Assembly: GCA_024226235.1 (NCBI GenBank)
Contig: JAAELW010000189.1
Location: 1-34,142 of the forward strand
Source of the DNA: a bacterium
GTDB lineage: Bacteria > Myxococcota_A > UBA9160 > UBA6930
Direction: 5' to 3'
Length of the DNA: 34,142 nucleotides
Shown: positions 8,437 to 15,640 of the stretch, one piece after another
Layout: every line of letters starts with the position of its first letter
How positions within the stretch are numbered: position 1 is the stretch's first letter
Notes under the pieces: model-generated
Told to the model about the DNA's origin: nothing
The model's input: the letters and a program-made list of their open reading frames with translations, nothing else
Database searches by the model: none
Made by a program: the position numbers and the translations under genes

Positions 8437-9399
8437 TCAGTGGATCTCGAGGGAGTCGGCCACCTGCCTGAACTCGGGCAGGTAGTCGTCGAATCGACTG
8501 CGGGCGACCATGGCATGGATCATGTAGTAGGTATCGCCATCGACTGCGATCAGTTGATAGAGCGTGACCTCTTCACCAGACCTCTGGTCCTTGGCCTGTG
8601 CGATGACCTCATAGGCCGTGCGCGCTCCGATCTGCCGGGGTTCACCTCGAATCCCATCGACACCGGAAACCTGTGCGGTCTGGGTAATCCGTTGCTTCGC
8701 GAAGGCCTCCAGATCTTCGATTCGGGCCGGGCTGTCGGAGGATCCGACAACGACGAACGGTACCGCCACGGGGGAATCGGCGATCTGCCCGGAGTCGGAG
8801 AGGAGGAGCATGTTCTGTACGCGGTTCTGAATCTTGAGACGCTCGGATTCCCGAATGCGGAAGGTCAGGCCTCCGAAGAGATCTGGCTTTGCATCCGGCT
8901 TCCAGGTCACCGAAAGCACGGATGAGCGCATCGGCGCTCGCAGCTCCGGCGCATGCCTCTGCGGGAAGTTCGCGACCACGAGCACCGTCATCGATGTACT
9001 GCCGAACGCCGCCATCCACTTTTCGTAGGTGGTACCGTTGGCGACCTGTGTCGCCGAGATCAGGTGACCCGCTCGTCCGCCAATGTCGGTTTCTTCGGAG
9101 CTGCGAAACACCATGCCGCTGGCGAGCAACCCTTCCTCGGTGAACCCTGCGGTAACTCCCGAGATGGGTACGGGCAACTCGCTGATCATGATCGAAGATG
9201 CCCGGTCCAGATCCTGCACACCGGGAAATTTCGTCGCAAGGCTGAATCCAGGCGGCGGCTCGATGCTGACCCGGGTTCCGGGAATCGTGACGGCCTCCGC
9301 AGTCGCCGCAGCGACCGGGCCAACGAGCAAGGATATGACGAGAAGTACGGCCTGGATGACGGTCGGCAGGAGTTTCCCTCCCGGAGAGGATGCGTTCAT
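8437..9399 (-). CDS. Secreted protein of unknown function
   Basis: I place the start at ATG 9399, which gives a 320-residue protein beginning MNASSPGGK. A clear signal peptide follows (hydrophobic run LLPTVIQAVLLVISLLVG, then AAATAEA). The frame stays open 35 codons upstream, but that part is proline- and arginine-rich and would bury the signal peptide. The mature protein has alternating beta-type segments (PGTRVSIEPPPGF, TYEKWMAAFGS, YYMIHAMVAR). It resembles two copies of a small alpha/beta domain of the kind seen in periplasmic stress or lipid-binding proteins, each having a PxGF-like or DSLE-like edge; this is only an impression. I recognise no named family. It lies between a lytic transglycosylase gene and a sugar transferase gene on the same strand, so an envelope role is plausible. 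Confidence 0.75.
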   Translation of the reverse strand: MNASSPGGKLLPTVIQAVLLVISLLVGPVAAATAEAVTIPGTRVSIEPPPGFSLATKFPGVQDLDRASSIMISELPVPISGVTAGFTEEGLLASGMVFRSSEETDIGGRAGHLISATQVANGTTYEKWMAAFGSTSMTVLVVANFPQRHAPELRAPMRSSVLSVTWKPDAKPDLFGGLTFRIRESERLKIQNRVQNMLLLSDSGQIADSPVAVPFVVVGSSDSPARIEDLEAFAKQRITQTAQVSGVDGIRGEPRQIGARTAYEVIAQAKDQRSGEEVTLYQLIAVDGDTYYMIHAMVARSRFDDYLPEFRQVADSLEIH

Positions 9400-9464
9400 T
9401 GACTGGATCTCGACGACCAGGGGATACCCGGAAGGTGCACGGGGGCCCTCTGACAAATTGATTT

Positions 9465-9478
9465 CGGGCCCGAGCCCG
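9465..9478 (-). terminator. Weak hairpin after the lytic transglycosylase gene
   Basis: Reading on the minus strand just past the transglycosylase stop codon, CGGGC pairs with GCCCG around a 4-nt loop. AAATCAATTTG follows. The A/T-rich stretch after a GC stem resembles an intrinsic terminator, but the stem is only 5 bp and the T-run is broken. Confidence 0.3.
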
Positions 9479-9481
9479 CTC

Positions 9482-10141
9482 CTACGGTAGCGCCGGCCCC
9501 CCACAGGTGGCGAATTGCGCCGCGTAGAGGCCCGCGCGGGCTTCGACCTTGCGGGCGACGCCCTGCAGCCATTCCTTCTCTGCGTAGCTACCGCGAGCGA
9601 ATCCGGACGGCCCCTCGTGGTAGGCCAGATAGAAATGATAGGCGTCGTCCAATGCGACGCCGGTGACCCTGTGGATCACTTGACCATACCAACCGATGAA
9701 ATCGGTGACATCCGCAAAGGAGGAGCGCTTCCCATCCGTGTTGCCGGTCTTCTTCTGATAGTCCTGCCAGGTTCCGTCCTTCACCTGGCCATAGCCGTAG
9801 GCAGAAGAGAGCCGGCCCACGGGGATGATCCAGAACACGGTTCGCCAGCCTGGGCGAACCGTTGGCCGGAAGCGCGATTCCTGATGCAGAATGGCCAACT
9901 GGATCGGCTCGGGAACCCCCCACCGCTCCTGGCTGCTCGCAGTGGCCTCACGCCAGCTCTTGCGTTGCTCGAACATCGCGCAGAGATCATCGATATTGCG
10001 CGGCGGAACCGCGCGGCACACCTTCACCAGGACGAGCAGGGACAGCACGCCCAGGACGGCGACGCCCAGCGTAGTTCGCCAGCTCGAAGAGGTCGTTGCG
10101 CTATGGGCGATGGGGCACCTCTTGGTCCCGCTAGAGTACAC
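9482..10141 (-). CDS. Membrane-anchored lytic transglycosylase (SLT domain)
   Basis: The start is uncertain. GTG 10141 gives 219 residues and abuts the divergent MFS gene. ATG 10210 (242 residues) would overlap that gene, and no candidate has a strong ribosome binding site. An N-terminal membrane anchor (about LGVAVLGVLSLLVLVKV) precedes a periplasmic domain. That domain has the SLT blocks HQESRF with the catalytic Glu, SAYGYGQVKDGTW, and AYHEG near the C-terminus. The order DLCAMF...W, HQESRF, SAYGYGQ, DFIGWY, AYHEG matches a family of short transglycosylases I know from gammaproteobacteria. The enzyme cleaves the MurNAc-GlcNAc bond of peptidoglycan to leave 1,6-anhydro ends. The product is expected to sit on the outer face of the inner membrane. 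Confidence 0.85.
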   Translation of the reverse strand: MYSSGTKRCPIAHSATTSSSWRTTLGVAVLGVLSLLVLVKVCRAVPPRNIDDLCAMFEQRKSWREATASSQERWGVPEPIQLAILHQESRFRPTVRPGWRTVFWIIPVGRLSSAYGYGQVKDGTWQDYQKKTGNTDGKRSSFADVTDFIGWYGQVIHRVTGVALDDAYHFYLAYHEGPSGFARGSYAEKEWLQGVARKVEARAGLYAAQFATCGGPALP

Positions 10142-10148
10142 CCAGGCG

Positions 10149-11360
10149 ATGAGGTCGGCGAGCCATAGCGACGCGTTGTTCGTGGGGTTCCGTGTCTGCA
10201 CGCGGTTCATGGTCCATGCGCCGTGGCTCTTCTACTTGTCCACCTCGGTACGAGGCCTGCGAGCGACTGAGTTCGGCTGGATCATCGCGATCTTCTACCT
10301 CGCGGTGGTCTTGTTCGAGGTTCCATCCGGCATCCTCGCCGATCGCTTCGGACGCCGCCGGCTGCTCGTGATCGGGGCGCTCGCGAACGTGCTGGCCTGC
10401 GGAATGCTGGCCGTGGCTTTTGACTTCCTCTCATTTGCGGCGGTGCAGGTTCTCTTTGCGATCGGCACCGCAGCCATCAGCGGCGCGGATTCCGCGCTGC
10501 TCTTCGACCGATTGGCTGCCGAGGGACGCGAGGAGGACTACACGCGCATCGAAGGAACCTCGCAGGCGGCCTGGTTGATCGTTACGGCCGTCGCGATGGC
10601 GCTAGCGGATCGCTTCCTGATCGAGGGCGGGGATCCGACACCCACCGTCGTCGTCACTGGCCTGTTCCAGCTCATCGGCGTTGCGTTCGCGCTCGGGCTG
10701 AAAGAGAGCCGGCGGCCCGAGGAGAAACCAGCGCGGGCGATCGTAGCGGCGGCTCTCGAAAACGTGGTGCGGGTTCCCGGGGCGGCCCGCTGGATCGCGA
10801 TCAGCGTGGGCGTCTTCGTGCTGATCCGTTCCGCGATCGTGCTCCTCTACAACCCGATCCTCGACGCCGTGGAGATCCCGGTGGATCGCTGGGGCAGCCT
10901 GCTCGCACTGATCAACGTGGCGGGCGGGCTCGCGGCATGGCAGACCCACCGCTGGACCGGTGGGCGGGGTGCCGAGCGGATGGTGCTCCTACTCCCCATC
11001 GCGCTCATCGCAATGTACGCAGGGCTCGCAACCCTGCGCAGCGGCTCCGCCGCGATGCTCTTCTGCATCCAGGGCATCGCCTTCGGCGTCTACCCGGTGG
11101 CGATGAGGACCGTACTCAACCGTCGCATCCGAGATCCCCACCACCGGGCGACCGTACTCTCGATCGAATCCCTGGCCTGTCGCCTGGCATTCTCGGGCGT
11201 GGCAGTTGCTGTCGGCACCCTGCTCGAACGCGCCGAACTCCGCTGGGCGATTGGCGCGGCCGTCGCGTTGGGCCTCGCACCGCTCCTGGGAAGCGCACTC
11301 CTTCCCGCAACCGGCAGCACAACCGACAGATCGCCGGATCAGCGCGAAGACGGAACGTAG
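10149..11360 (+). CDS. Major facilitator superfamily transporter
   Basis: I choose ATG 10149, which gives 403 residues, a normal length for a 12-TM MFS protein. The frame is open further upstream, but that part is the antisense of the transglycosylase gene and has no hydrophobic character. The first loop between TM2 and TM3 carries the MFS motif A (GILADRFGRR, preceded by FEVPS). About twelve hydrophobic segments follow, split by a charged central loop (LKESRRPEEKPAR). The substrate is unknown; the pattern resembles drug or metabolite exporters. Its 3' end runs 22 nt into the 3' end of the convergent M48 protease gene. No separate promoter space exists between it and the divergent transglycosylase gene if the chosen starts are right. 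Confidence 0.85.
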   Translation: MRSASHSDALFVGFRVCTRFMVHAPWLFYLSTSVRGLRATEFGWIIAIFYLAVVLFEVPSGILADRFGRRRLLVIGALANVLACGMLAVAFDFLSFAAVQVLFAIGTAAISGADSALLFDRLAAEGREEDYTRIEGTSQAAWLIVTAVAMALADRFLIEGGDPTPTVVVTGLFQLIGVAFALGLKESRRPEEKPARAIVAAALENVVRVPGAARWIAISVGVFVLIRSAIVLLYNPILDAVEIPVDRWGSLLALINVAGGLAAWQTHRWTGGRGAERMVLLLPIALIAMYAGLATLRSGSAAMLFCIQGIAFGVYPVAMRTVLNRRIRDPHHRATVLSIESLACRLAFSGVAVAVGTLLERAELRWAIGAAVALGLAPLLGSALLPATGSTTDRSPDQREDGT

Positions 11361-12838
11361 ACCTTTGCCCTGACGATCTTCACGCGTTGGCCAGGCCGAA
11401 GCCGCACGCTTTCGGACAGGCCGTTGGCCACCGCCGTCTCTGCCACACTCCAGCTGTTTCCGGTGCGCTGCTCGAGTGCTGCCAGGCTCTCGCCTGCCCG
11501 GGCTTCTACGATCCGCAGGCGCTGCTCCATGATGCTCCCGCGCTGACGGCGGGAAAGGGGACGGAAGCTCGCAGCCGCACTCCCGAGCTCACGAAGCTCC
11601 GCGGCCGACGCGCGTGCACCGGAGATCCCCGTGATGAGAAAGGTCGCCTTGCGGTGGGCGATCCAGGTCAAGTGGAGGAGATTCGTTCCGTTCCGGCCCT
11701 GCGCACGAGCCACGGCGCGATAAGCCGGGAGCCCCCCGATCTTCGTGCGCTTCCCATCTTCCAGAACCACACCGGCCTGCCTGGCGAACGCCCGTGCCGC
11801 ATCGCCCGGATCCGACACGACCGGCCCTCCCTCCAACGTGATGGCGCGGTCCTGCTTCGCAGAGATGCCGACGACGGCGCTATGACCGTTCTGGGTGCGC
11901 CAGCCGGCGGGGAAGCGAAGCGAGAAGCCGAAAGTGGGATGCAGGAAGAGTTCGCCCTGGAACACGCCCTGGCTCGGATCTGCACCGACGAGCAAACCGT
12001 CCAGCCGCGAATAGAAACTGTTTCGATCCCGAGCGATCGGAGAGAGGTTCGCCGGAGTGAGACGCTGCGCACGCGCGGTCGTGTCGCGAACCCGCTCGTC
12101 GGTCACTGGATGGGAGTCGAAGAAGCTCCCCGACCGGCGCTTCCCACCGGCGCGCAGCACTGAATCGCGATCCAGCGTCGCGAGGAAGTCGGCGATGCCT
12201 GCGGGATCGTAGCCGGCACGAGCCGCGATCTCCTGACCCACCTGATCGGCCTGGCGCTCCTGATCCCGCCCGTAGGTGGCGATCAACCCTGCGCCGGCCA
12301 CCTGGCCCAGCTGGGCGACGCTCTCCGCTGCGCTTGCACCACCGGCGGCTCCCGCTGCCGCCACTCCGAGCAGCGTCAACAGGCCCACGCCGATCTGGCG
12401 GGTCTCGCGGGTCGCGGAATGCCGAGCCGCCACATGTCCGATTTCATGGCCGACGACACCGGCGAGTTCATCCTCACTCCCGGTGATCGCCAGGAGCCCC
12501 CGCGACACATAGATCCAGCCGCCCGGCAGCGCAAAGGCGTTGGGTTCCGCCATGTCGGCGACCGCGAATCGATACTCGACATCCCTGCGCGGCGAATGGT
12601 TCGCCAACCGAGCGCCGAGGACCGAGACGTAATCGGTGAGCCGTGGCATCTCCACCAGGCCGATCTGCGAGGCGACCTTCGCAGACTCCTGTCGACCCAG
12701 CGCTACCTCGCGCTCGGTCGACATGAAGGTCACCTGGCGCTCGCCCGTCACGGGGTTGGTCGCGCAGGCACAGTACAGAGTCGCCACGAGAAGCAACGCG
12801 ACTTTCCGGAGCCTTGTGACTTGCCGGAGCCTTTGCAC
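11339..12838 (-). CDS. M48-family zinc metalloprotease with C-terminal LysM domain
   Basis: This is a 499-residue protein starting at GTG 12838, 8 nt after the previous gene on this strand, suggesting an operon. The N-terminus is a probable lipoprotein signal (hydrophobic run to LYCACATNP, Cys 23/25), followed by the NPVTGERQ block typical of M48 periplasmic proteases such as BepA/LoiP. The zinc site is HEIGH at 131-135, with the third ligand Glu 194 in RDQERQADQVG. A Gly/Ala-rich stretch lies between them. Residues ~300-420 form a separate domain found in some M48C proteins. The C-terminus (~438-490) is a LysM domain (VEARAGESLAALEQRTG...RPGQRVKIV) that should hold the enzyme on peptidoglycan. 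The likely role is quality control of outer-membrane proteins. Confidence 0.93.
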   Translation of the reverse strand: MQRLRQVTRLRKVALLLVATLYCACATNPVTGERQVTFMSTEREVALGRQESAKVASQIGLVEMPRLTDYVSVLGARLANHSPRRDVEYRFAVADMAEPNAFALPGGWIYVSRGLLAITGSEDELAGVVGHEIGHVAARHSATRETRQIGVGLLTLLGVAAAGAAGGASAAESVAQLGQVAGAGLIATYGRDQERQADQVGQEIAARAGYDPAGIADFLATLDRDSVLRAGGKRRSGSFFDSHPVTDERVRDTTARAQRLTPANLSPIARDRNSFYSRLDGLLVGADPSQGVFQGELFLHPTFGFSLRFPAGWRTQNGHSAVVGISAKQDRAITLEGGPVVSDPGDAARAFARQAGVVLEDGKRTKIGGLPAYRAVARAQGRNGTNLLHLTWIAHRKATFLITGISGARASAAELRELGSAAASFRPLSRRQRGSIMEQRLRIVEARAGESLAALEQRTGNSWSVAETAVANGLSESVRLRPGQRVKIVRAKVYVPSSR

Positions 12839-12846
12839 CTGCGAAC

Positions 12847-13944
12847 TCAGACGGTGGCGCTGGGCGCGGGCCGATCATGCACGAGGATGCTCCGGCGTTC
12901 GTCGAACAGCACGCGGATCTTCTGCTGCCCAGCCGCACCCTGCACGACACCGAGGCCCAGAGTCGGATGCTCGATCCGATCACCCGGATCGAAGTGCTCG
13001 GTCAGGCTGTAGGAACGGATCGGCCGACTCATGTCGGCCTCGATGATCTCGTTCTCCGGCTGGGAGGAGGCCCGCTTCGAACGGGGCTTCGGCTTGGGCT
13101 TCACCCGACCGGCACTGGCCTCCCAGGCATCCACCATGCGAGGCTCGCAAGTCAGCACGGGCGAACCATCCTCGTATGCCCAGGGCGGCGTCTCCTTCAT
13201 CTTGAACGAGACGTACTCGACGCGCAGGCCAAGCTCACTGAGTTCCTTGGCCAGGCGCTCCATCTCGCGAATCCACGCGGCACCACGTTGGGCCGCTCGC
13301 TTGCGGCACAGCTCCCAGTAGCGGGGGCTACCCGCCACCAGGACGATCGGATGTCCCTCGGCAAACGGACCCTCGGTGTGGGCCCCGAGCTCTTCGGTGA
13401 GTGCCGCCGCATTCGCCTCGGCAGCGGCCGCATGGGCGAGGGCAAGCAGCAACGCGCGAAGCGGTGTGTCGCCTGTGCCGACTCTTCCCGCCGTCGGCGC
13501 CAACCAACGCGTAGCGAGTGCCACCAGACTGTCGTCGGGGCCACGGCCGACCAGATCGATCTTGTCCAGACCGAAATTCGGATCGTCTGCGCCCTGGCTC
13601 TTGTCCGCCGGTGCGCTGCGCAGCGGAACCAGTGGGTGGAGGGCCTCGAAATGCCCCTCCTCATCGGCCATCAGCAGCGGCGGCCCGCCCTCCTTGTGGC
13701 GCCTGGCCAGCGCGATGCAGAGGTGTTCACCCTCGCGACCCGGCTTCGGTTCGGCAGCCAGGCGGCTGTTGTACGCAACCAGGTATTTCTTGCCGGCCTC
13801 GGCGCGGCTGGGAGCGGCGGCCATCTCGCGCTCGTACTCCGCCAGCAGGATGTCGCCCGTCAGTTGGGCGGCAGCCTCCTGGAAGCCCTTGGCCTGGCGC
13901 ACCAGCTTGTCGTTGGCGCGCTCGATGAGCGGATGTTGACCCAC
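12847..13944 (-). CDS. Two-domain protein: PD-(D/E)XK-like fold (degenerate) plus SH3-like tail
   Basis: The protein is 365 residues from GTG 13944, with a GA-rich ribosome binding site (GAGGGGGA) 4 nt upstream. No family is certain. Residues ~75-185 read like a PD-(D/E)XK restriction-type fold. A strand with Asp (GLDKIDLVGRGPDDS) is followed by a second strand (LVALATRWL) where the usual E-x-K has become A-T-R, then by a helix-rich segment TPLRALLLALAHAAAAEAN like that of nuclease relatives. This is fold inference, and catalysis is probably lost. A Lys/Arg/Pro-rich linker (~285-300) follows. The last ~45 residues (DPGDRIEHPTLGLGVVQG, KIRVLF, ILVH) resemble a small SH3/KOW-like beta barrel found at the ends of nucleic-acid-associated proteins. 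It is cytoplasmic and probably cotranscribed with the M48 protease. Confidence 0.75.
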   Translation of the reverse strand: MGQHPLIERANDKLVRQAKGFQEAAAQLTGDILLAEYEREMAAAPSRAEAGKKYLVAYNSRLAAEPKPGREGEHLCIALARRHKEGGPPLLMADEEGHFEALHPLVPLRSAPADKSQGADDPNFGLDKIDLVGRGPDDSLVALATRWLAPTAGRVGTGDTPLRALLLALAHAAAAEANAAALTEELGAHTEGPFAEGHPIVLVAGSPRYWELCRKRAAQRGAAWIREMERLAKELSELGLRVEYVSFKMKETPPWAYEDGSPVLTCEPRMVDAWEASAGRVKPKPKPRSKRASSQPENEIIEADMSRPIRSYSLTEHFDPGDRIEHPTLGLGVVQGAAGQQKIRVLFDERRSILVHDRPAPSATV

Positions 13945-14022
13945 GATTCCCCCTCGAGTGGAACGGCGGACAGATCATAACGGCATCGCGCGCGGAGGGC
14001 TCCCGGATGCGACCCGAGACCC

Positions 14023-14316
14023 TCAGGTACTCGCTTTCGCGGGTGTTTTTCCGCGTCGGGGTAGACGGCGCAGCCCCAGCAGCAGCCCCAGAACGGCGGC
14101 ATGGGCCAGAGGAGCCACCAGCTCCGCCTTCGCCAACCACAGGAAATGCAGTACCGCCAGCACGCCCGCCAGGTGGGCCAACCGGTGGAGACGGATCCAG
14201 TTCTGTCCGAGCTGGCGTTGCCAGCGGCCGGTGGAGGTGATCGCCAACGGCACCAGGCCTAGACACAACGGAGCCGATAGATCCGTCTCGGCGGGCGGTT
14301 CCGGTGGGCACCCGAC
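14023..14316 (-). pseudogene. msrQ: msrQ remnant (C-terminal ~80 residues only)
   Basis: The readable frame runs from just after a TGA (14317-14319) to a TGA at 14023. Its last ~80 residues match the C-terminal third of MsrQ, the heme-binding membrane subunit of the MsrPQ methionine sulfoxide reductase. Visible blocks are PLAITSTGRWQRQLG, then WIRLHRLAHLAGVLAVLHF with two conserved His, then LWLAKAELVAPLAHA and a final hydrophobic segment. The N-terminal membrane segments are missing. Upstream bases on this strand lie in the leader and coding region of the pentaheme gene, and I saw no MsrQ-like sequence there in another frame. There is no msrP nearby and the only start codon is a TTG at 14268 without a ribosome binding site. 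It is most likely a decayed fragment; a short expressed protein cannot be excluded. Confidence 0.65.
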
Positions 14317-14322
14317 TCAGGG

Positions 14323-14328
14323 TAGACT
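14323..14328 (+). promoter_or_regulatory. Possible -10 element TAGACT
   Basis: TAGACT lies 60 nt before the ATG at 14388. It is directly beyond the point where the msrQ remnant loses its reading frame. A TTCCGG at 14299-14304 at 18 nt spacing is a poor -35. The call rests on recurrence of the hexamer in the window. Confidence 0.28.
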
Positions 14329-14387
14329 CGGGCCGCTCCGGGCCGCATCTGCCGAGAAACCGCCCCGGGCAACCCCTAGGAACTGCA

Positions 14388-15599
14388 ATGAAGTGGCCTG
14401 CACTTGCTCTTCTGATTGCGCTGCTGGCCGGCTGCGACAACGCCACTCCGACGACACCTGGAGGGACGGCACCTGACGGGGCGGCGCCTGGCAAGGCGAG
14501 CCAGCGGGAGCAGGTGCTGGGCGAGTTCCTCGAAACCCACTGGAAGCGGCCGGTCCGCGCCCAGGGTCCATCACCCGAGGGTTGGAGCCCGCTCGAGGCT
14601 TCATTGGATCCGAAGGATTGTGGAGCCTGTCATCCCCAGCAACTGGCCGACTGGGAGACCTCGCTGCACGCGGATGCGTTCTCACCGGGCTTTGCGGGCC
14701 AGCTGATCGAAGGCAACCTCGCCAAGCCCGATGCGTTGCGCGGCTGCCAGCGCTGCCACACGCCCCTGGAGGAGCAGCAACCCGTAGGCCCGGGCCCCGA
14801 GCACACGCTGGAACCTCCGGAGTACGACGAGAAGCTCCGCCAGGCGGGCCTGGTCTGCGCTGGCTGTCACGTCCGCGCACACCGGCACTTCGGTCCGCCG
14901 CGACGCGCGGATCTCCCACCGCCGCCCGAGGCCGTGCCTCACGCTGGCTTCGAGGTGCGGCCCGAGTTCCAGCAGTCGCGCTTCTGTGCTCCCTGCCACC
15001 AGTTCTTCGACCGCTCGGGCATCAATGTCCAGAACACCTATTTCGAGTGGAAGGAGAGCCCCCACGCCGCTCGAGGCGAGACGTGCCAGAGCTGCCATAT
15101 GCCCGATCGGCGGCACCTGTGGCGAGGCATCCACGACCGAGAGATGGTTGCCGAAGCCGTCGACGTGGCCTGGGCCGACGGCGAGCCGCTGGCTCTCGTC
15201 CTGACGGCACGCGCTGTCGGCCACGCCTTTCCGAGCTACGTGACTCCACGGGTCGTGATGTCGATCTGGCAGCAAGACGCGACCGGAAAGCCGATCGAGG
15301 GAACCCGCATCGAGCATACGATCGGCCGCAAGGTGGACTTCCGAAAGGGTGAGGACATCTTCGACACCCGGGTACCACCCGGGGGCACAGCGCGCCTCTC
15401 GGTCACGCAACCACCCGAACCAGAGGCGGTCGCGTGGGTCGGGCAGGTCACGGTGGACCCGGACTTCCACTACAGGGGCGTATTCGAGCGCTACCTGCCG
15501 ACACTCGAAGACGCGAAGGCGCGTGCGCTGATCGCTCGGGCTCTCGAGCGCTCGCAGCGCTCATCCTACGTCCTCGCAGAGCTGCGCCGTCCGCGATAG
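14388..15599 (+). CDS. Pentaheme c-type cytochrome lipoprotein
   Basis: I place the start at ATG 14388 (403 residues), preceded by AGGA with good spacing. The frame is open further upstream but would hide the signal. The N-terminus is a lipoprotein signal with lipobox LLAGC (Cys 16), then a Pro/Thr/Gly-rich linker. Five CxxCH heme c sites follow: CGACH (78-82), CQRCH (120-124), CAGCH (157-161), CAPCH (200-204) and CQSCH (233-237). Several extra His residues could be distal ligands. The spacing fits the cytochrome c554-like superfamily. The C-terminal ~150 residues have no heme sites and look beta-rich (ALVLTARAVGHAFPSYV). The protein should move electrons at an envelope surface. No partner oxidoreductase is encoded next to it. 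Confidence 0.92.
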   Translation: MKWPALALLIALLAGCDNATPTTPGGTAPDGAAPGKASQREQVLGEFLETHWKRPVRAQGPSPEGWSPLEASLDPKDCGACHPQQLADWETSLHADAFSPGFAGQLIEGNLAKPDALRGCQRCHTPLEEQQPVGPGPEHTLEPPEYDEKLRQAGLVCAGCHVRAHRHFGPPRRADLPPPPEAVPHAGFEVRPEFQQSRFCAPCHQFFDRSGINVQNTYFEWKESPHAARGETCQSCHMPDRRHLWRGIHDREMVAEAVDVAWADGEPLALVLTARAVGHAFPSYVTPRVVMSIWQQDATGKPIEGTRIEHTIGRKVDFRKGEDIFDTRVPPGGTARLSVTQPPEPEAVAWVGQVTVDPDFHYRGVFERYLPTLEDAKARALIARALERSQRSSYVLAELRRPR

Positions 15600-15640
15600 C
15601 GGGGAGAATGCGGGGTGGGGACCGGCAGCAGGAGGGGTCG

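Noticed and set aside
10937-12163. Plus-strand frame of 408 codons across the MFS/M48 boundary
   Set aside because: It runs out of frame through the MFS gene and antisense to the M48 protease, and is Arg/Pro-rich with no motif.
12877-13980. Plus-strand frame of 367 codons opposite the PD-(D/E)XK-like gene
   Set aside because: The minus frame has a ribosome binding site, a plausible domain layout and operon context; this one has none of these.
13727-14494. Minus-strand frame across the msrQ remnant and the pentaheme leader
   Set aside because: Composition is Pro/Gly/Arg-rich without motifs, and the MsrQ match lies in a different frame of the same strand.
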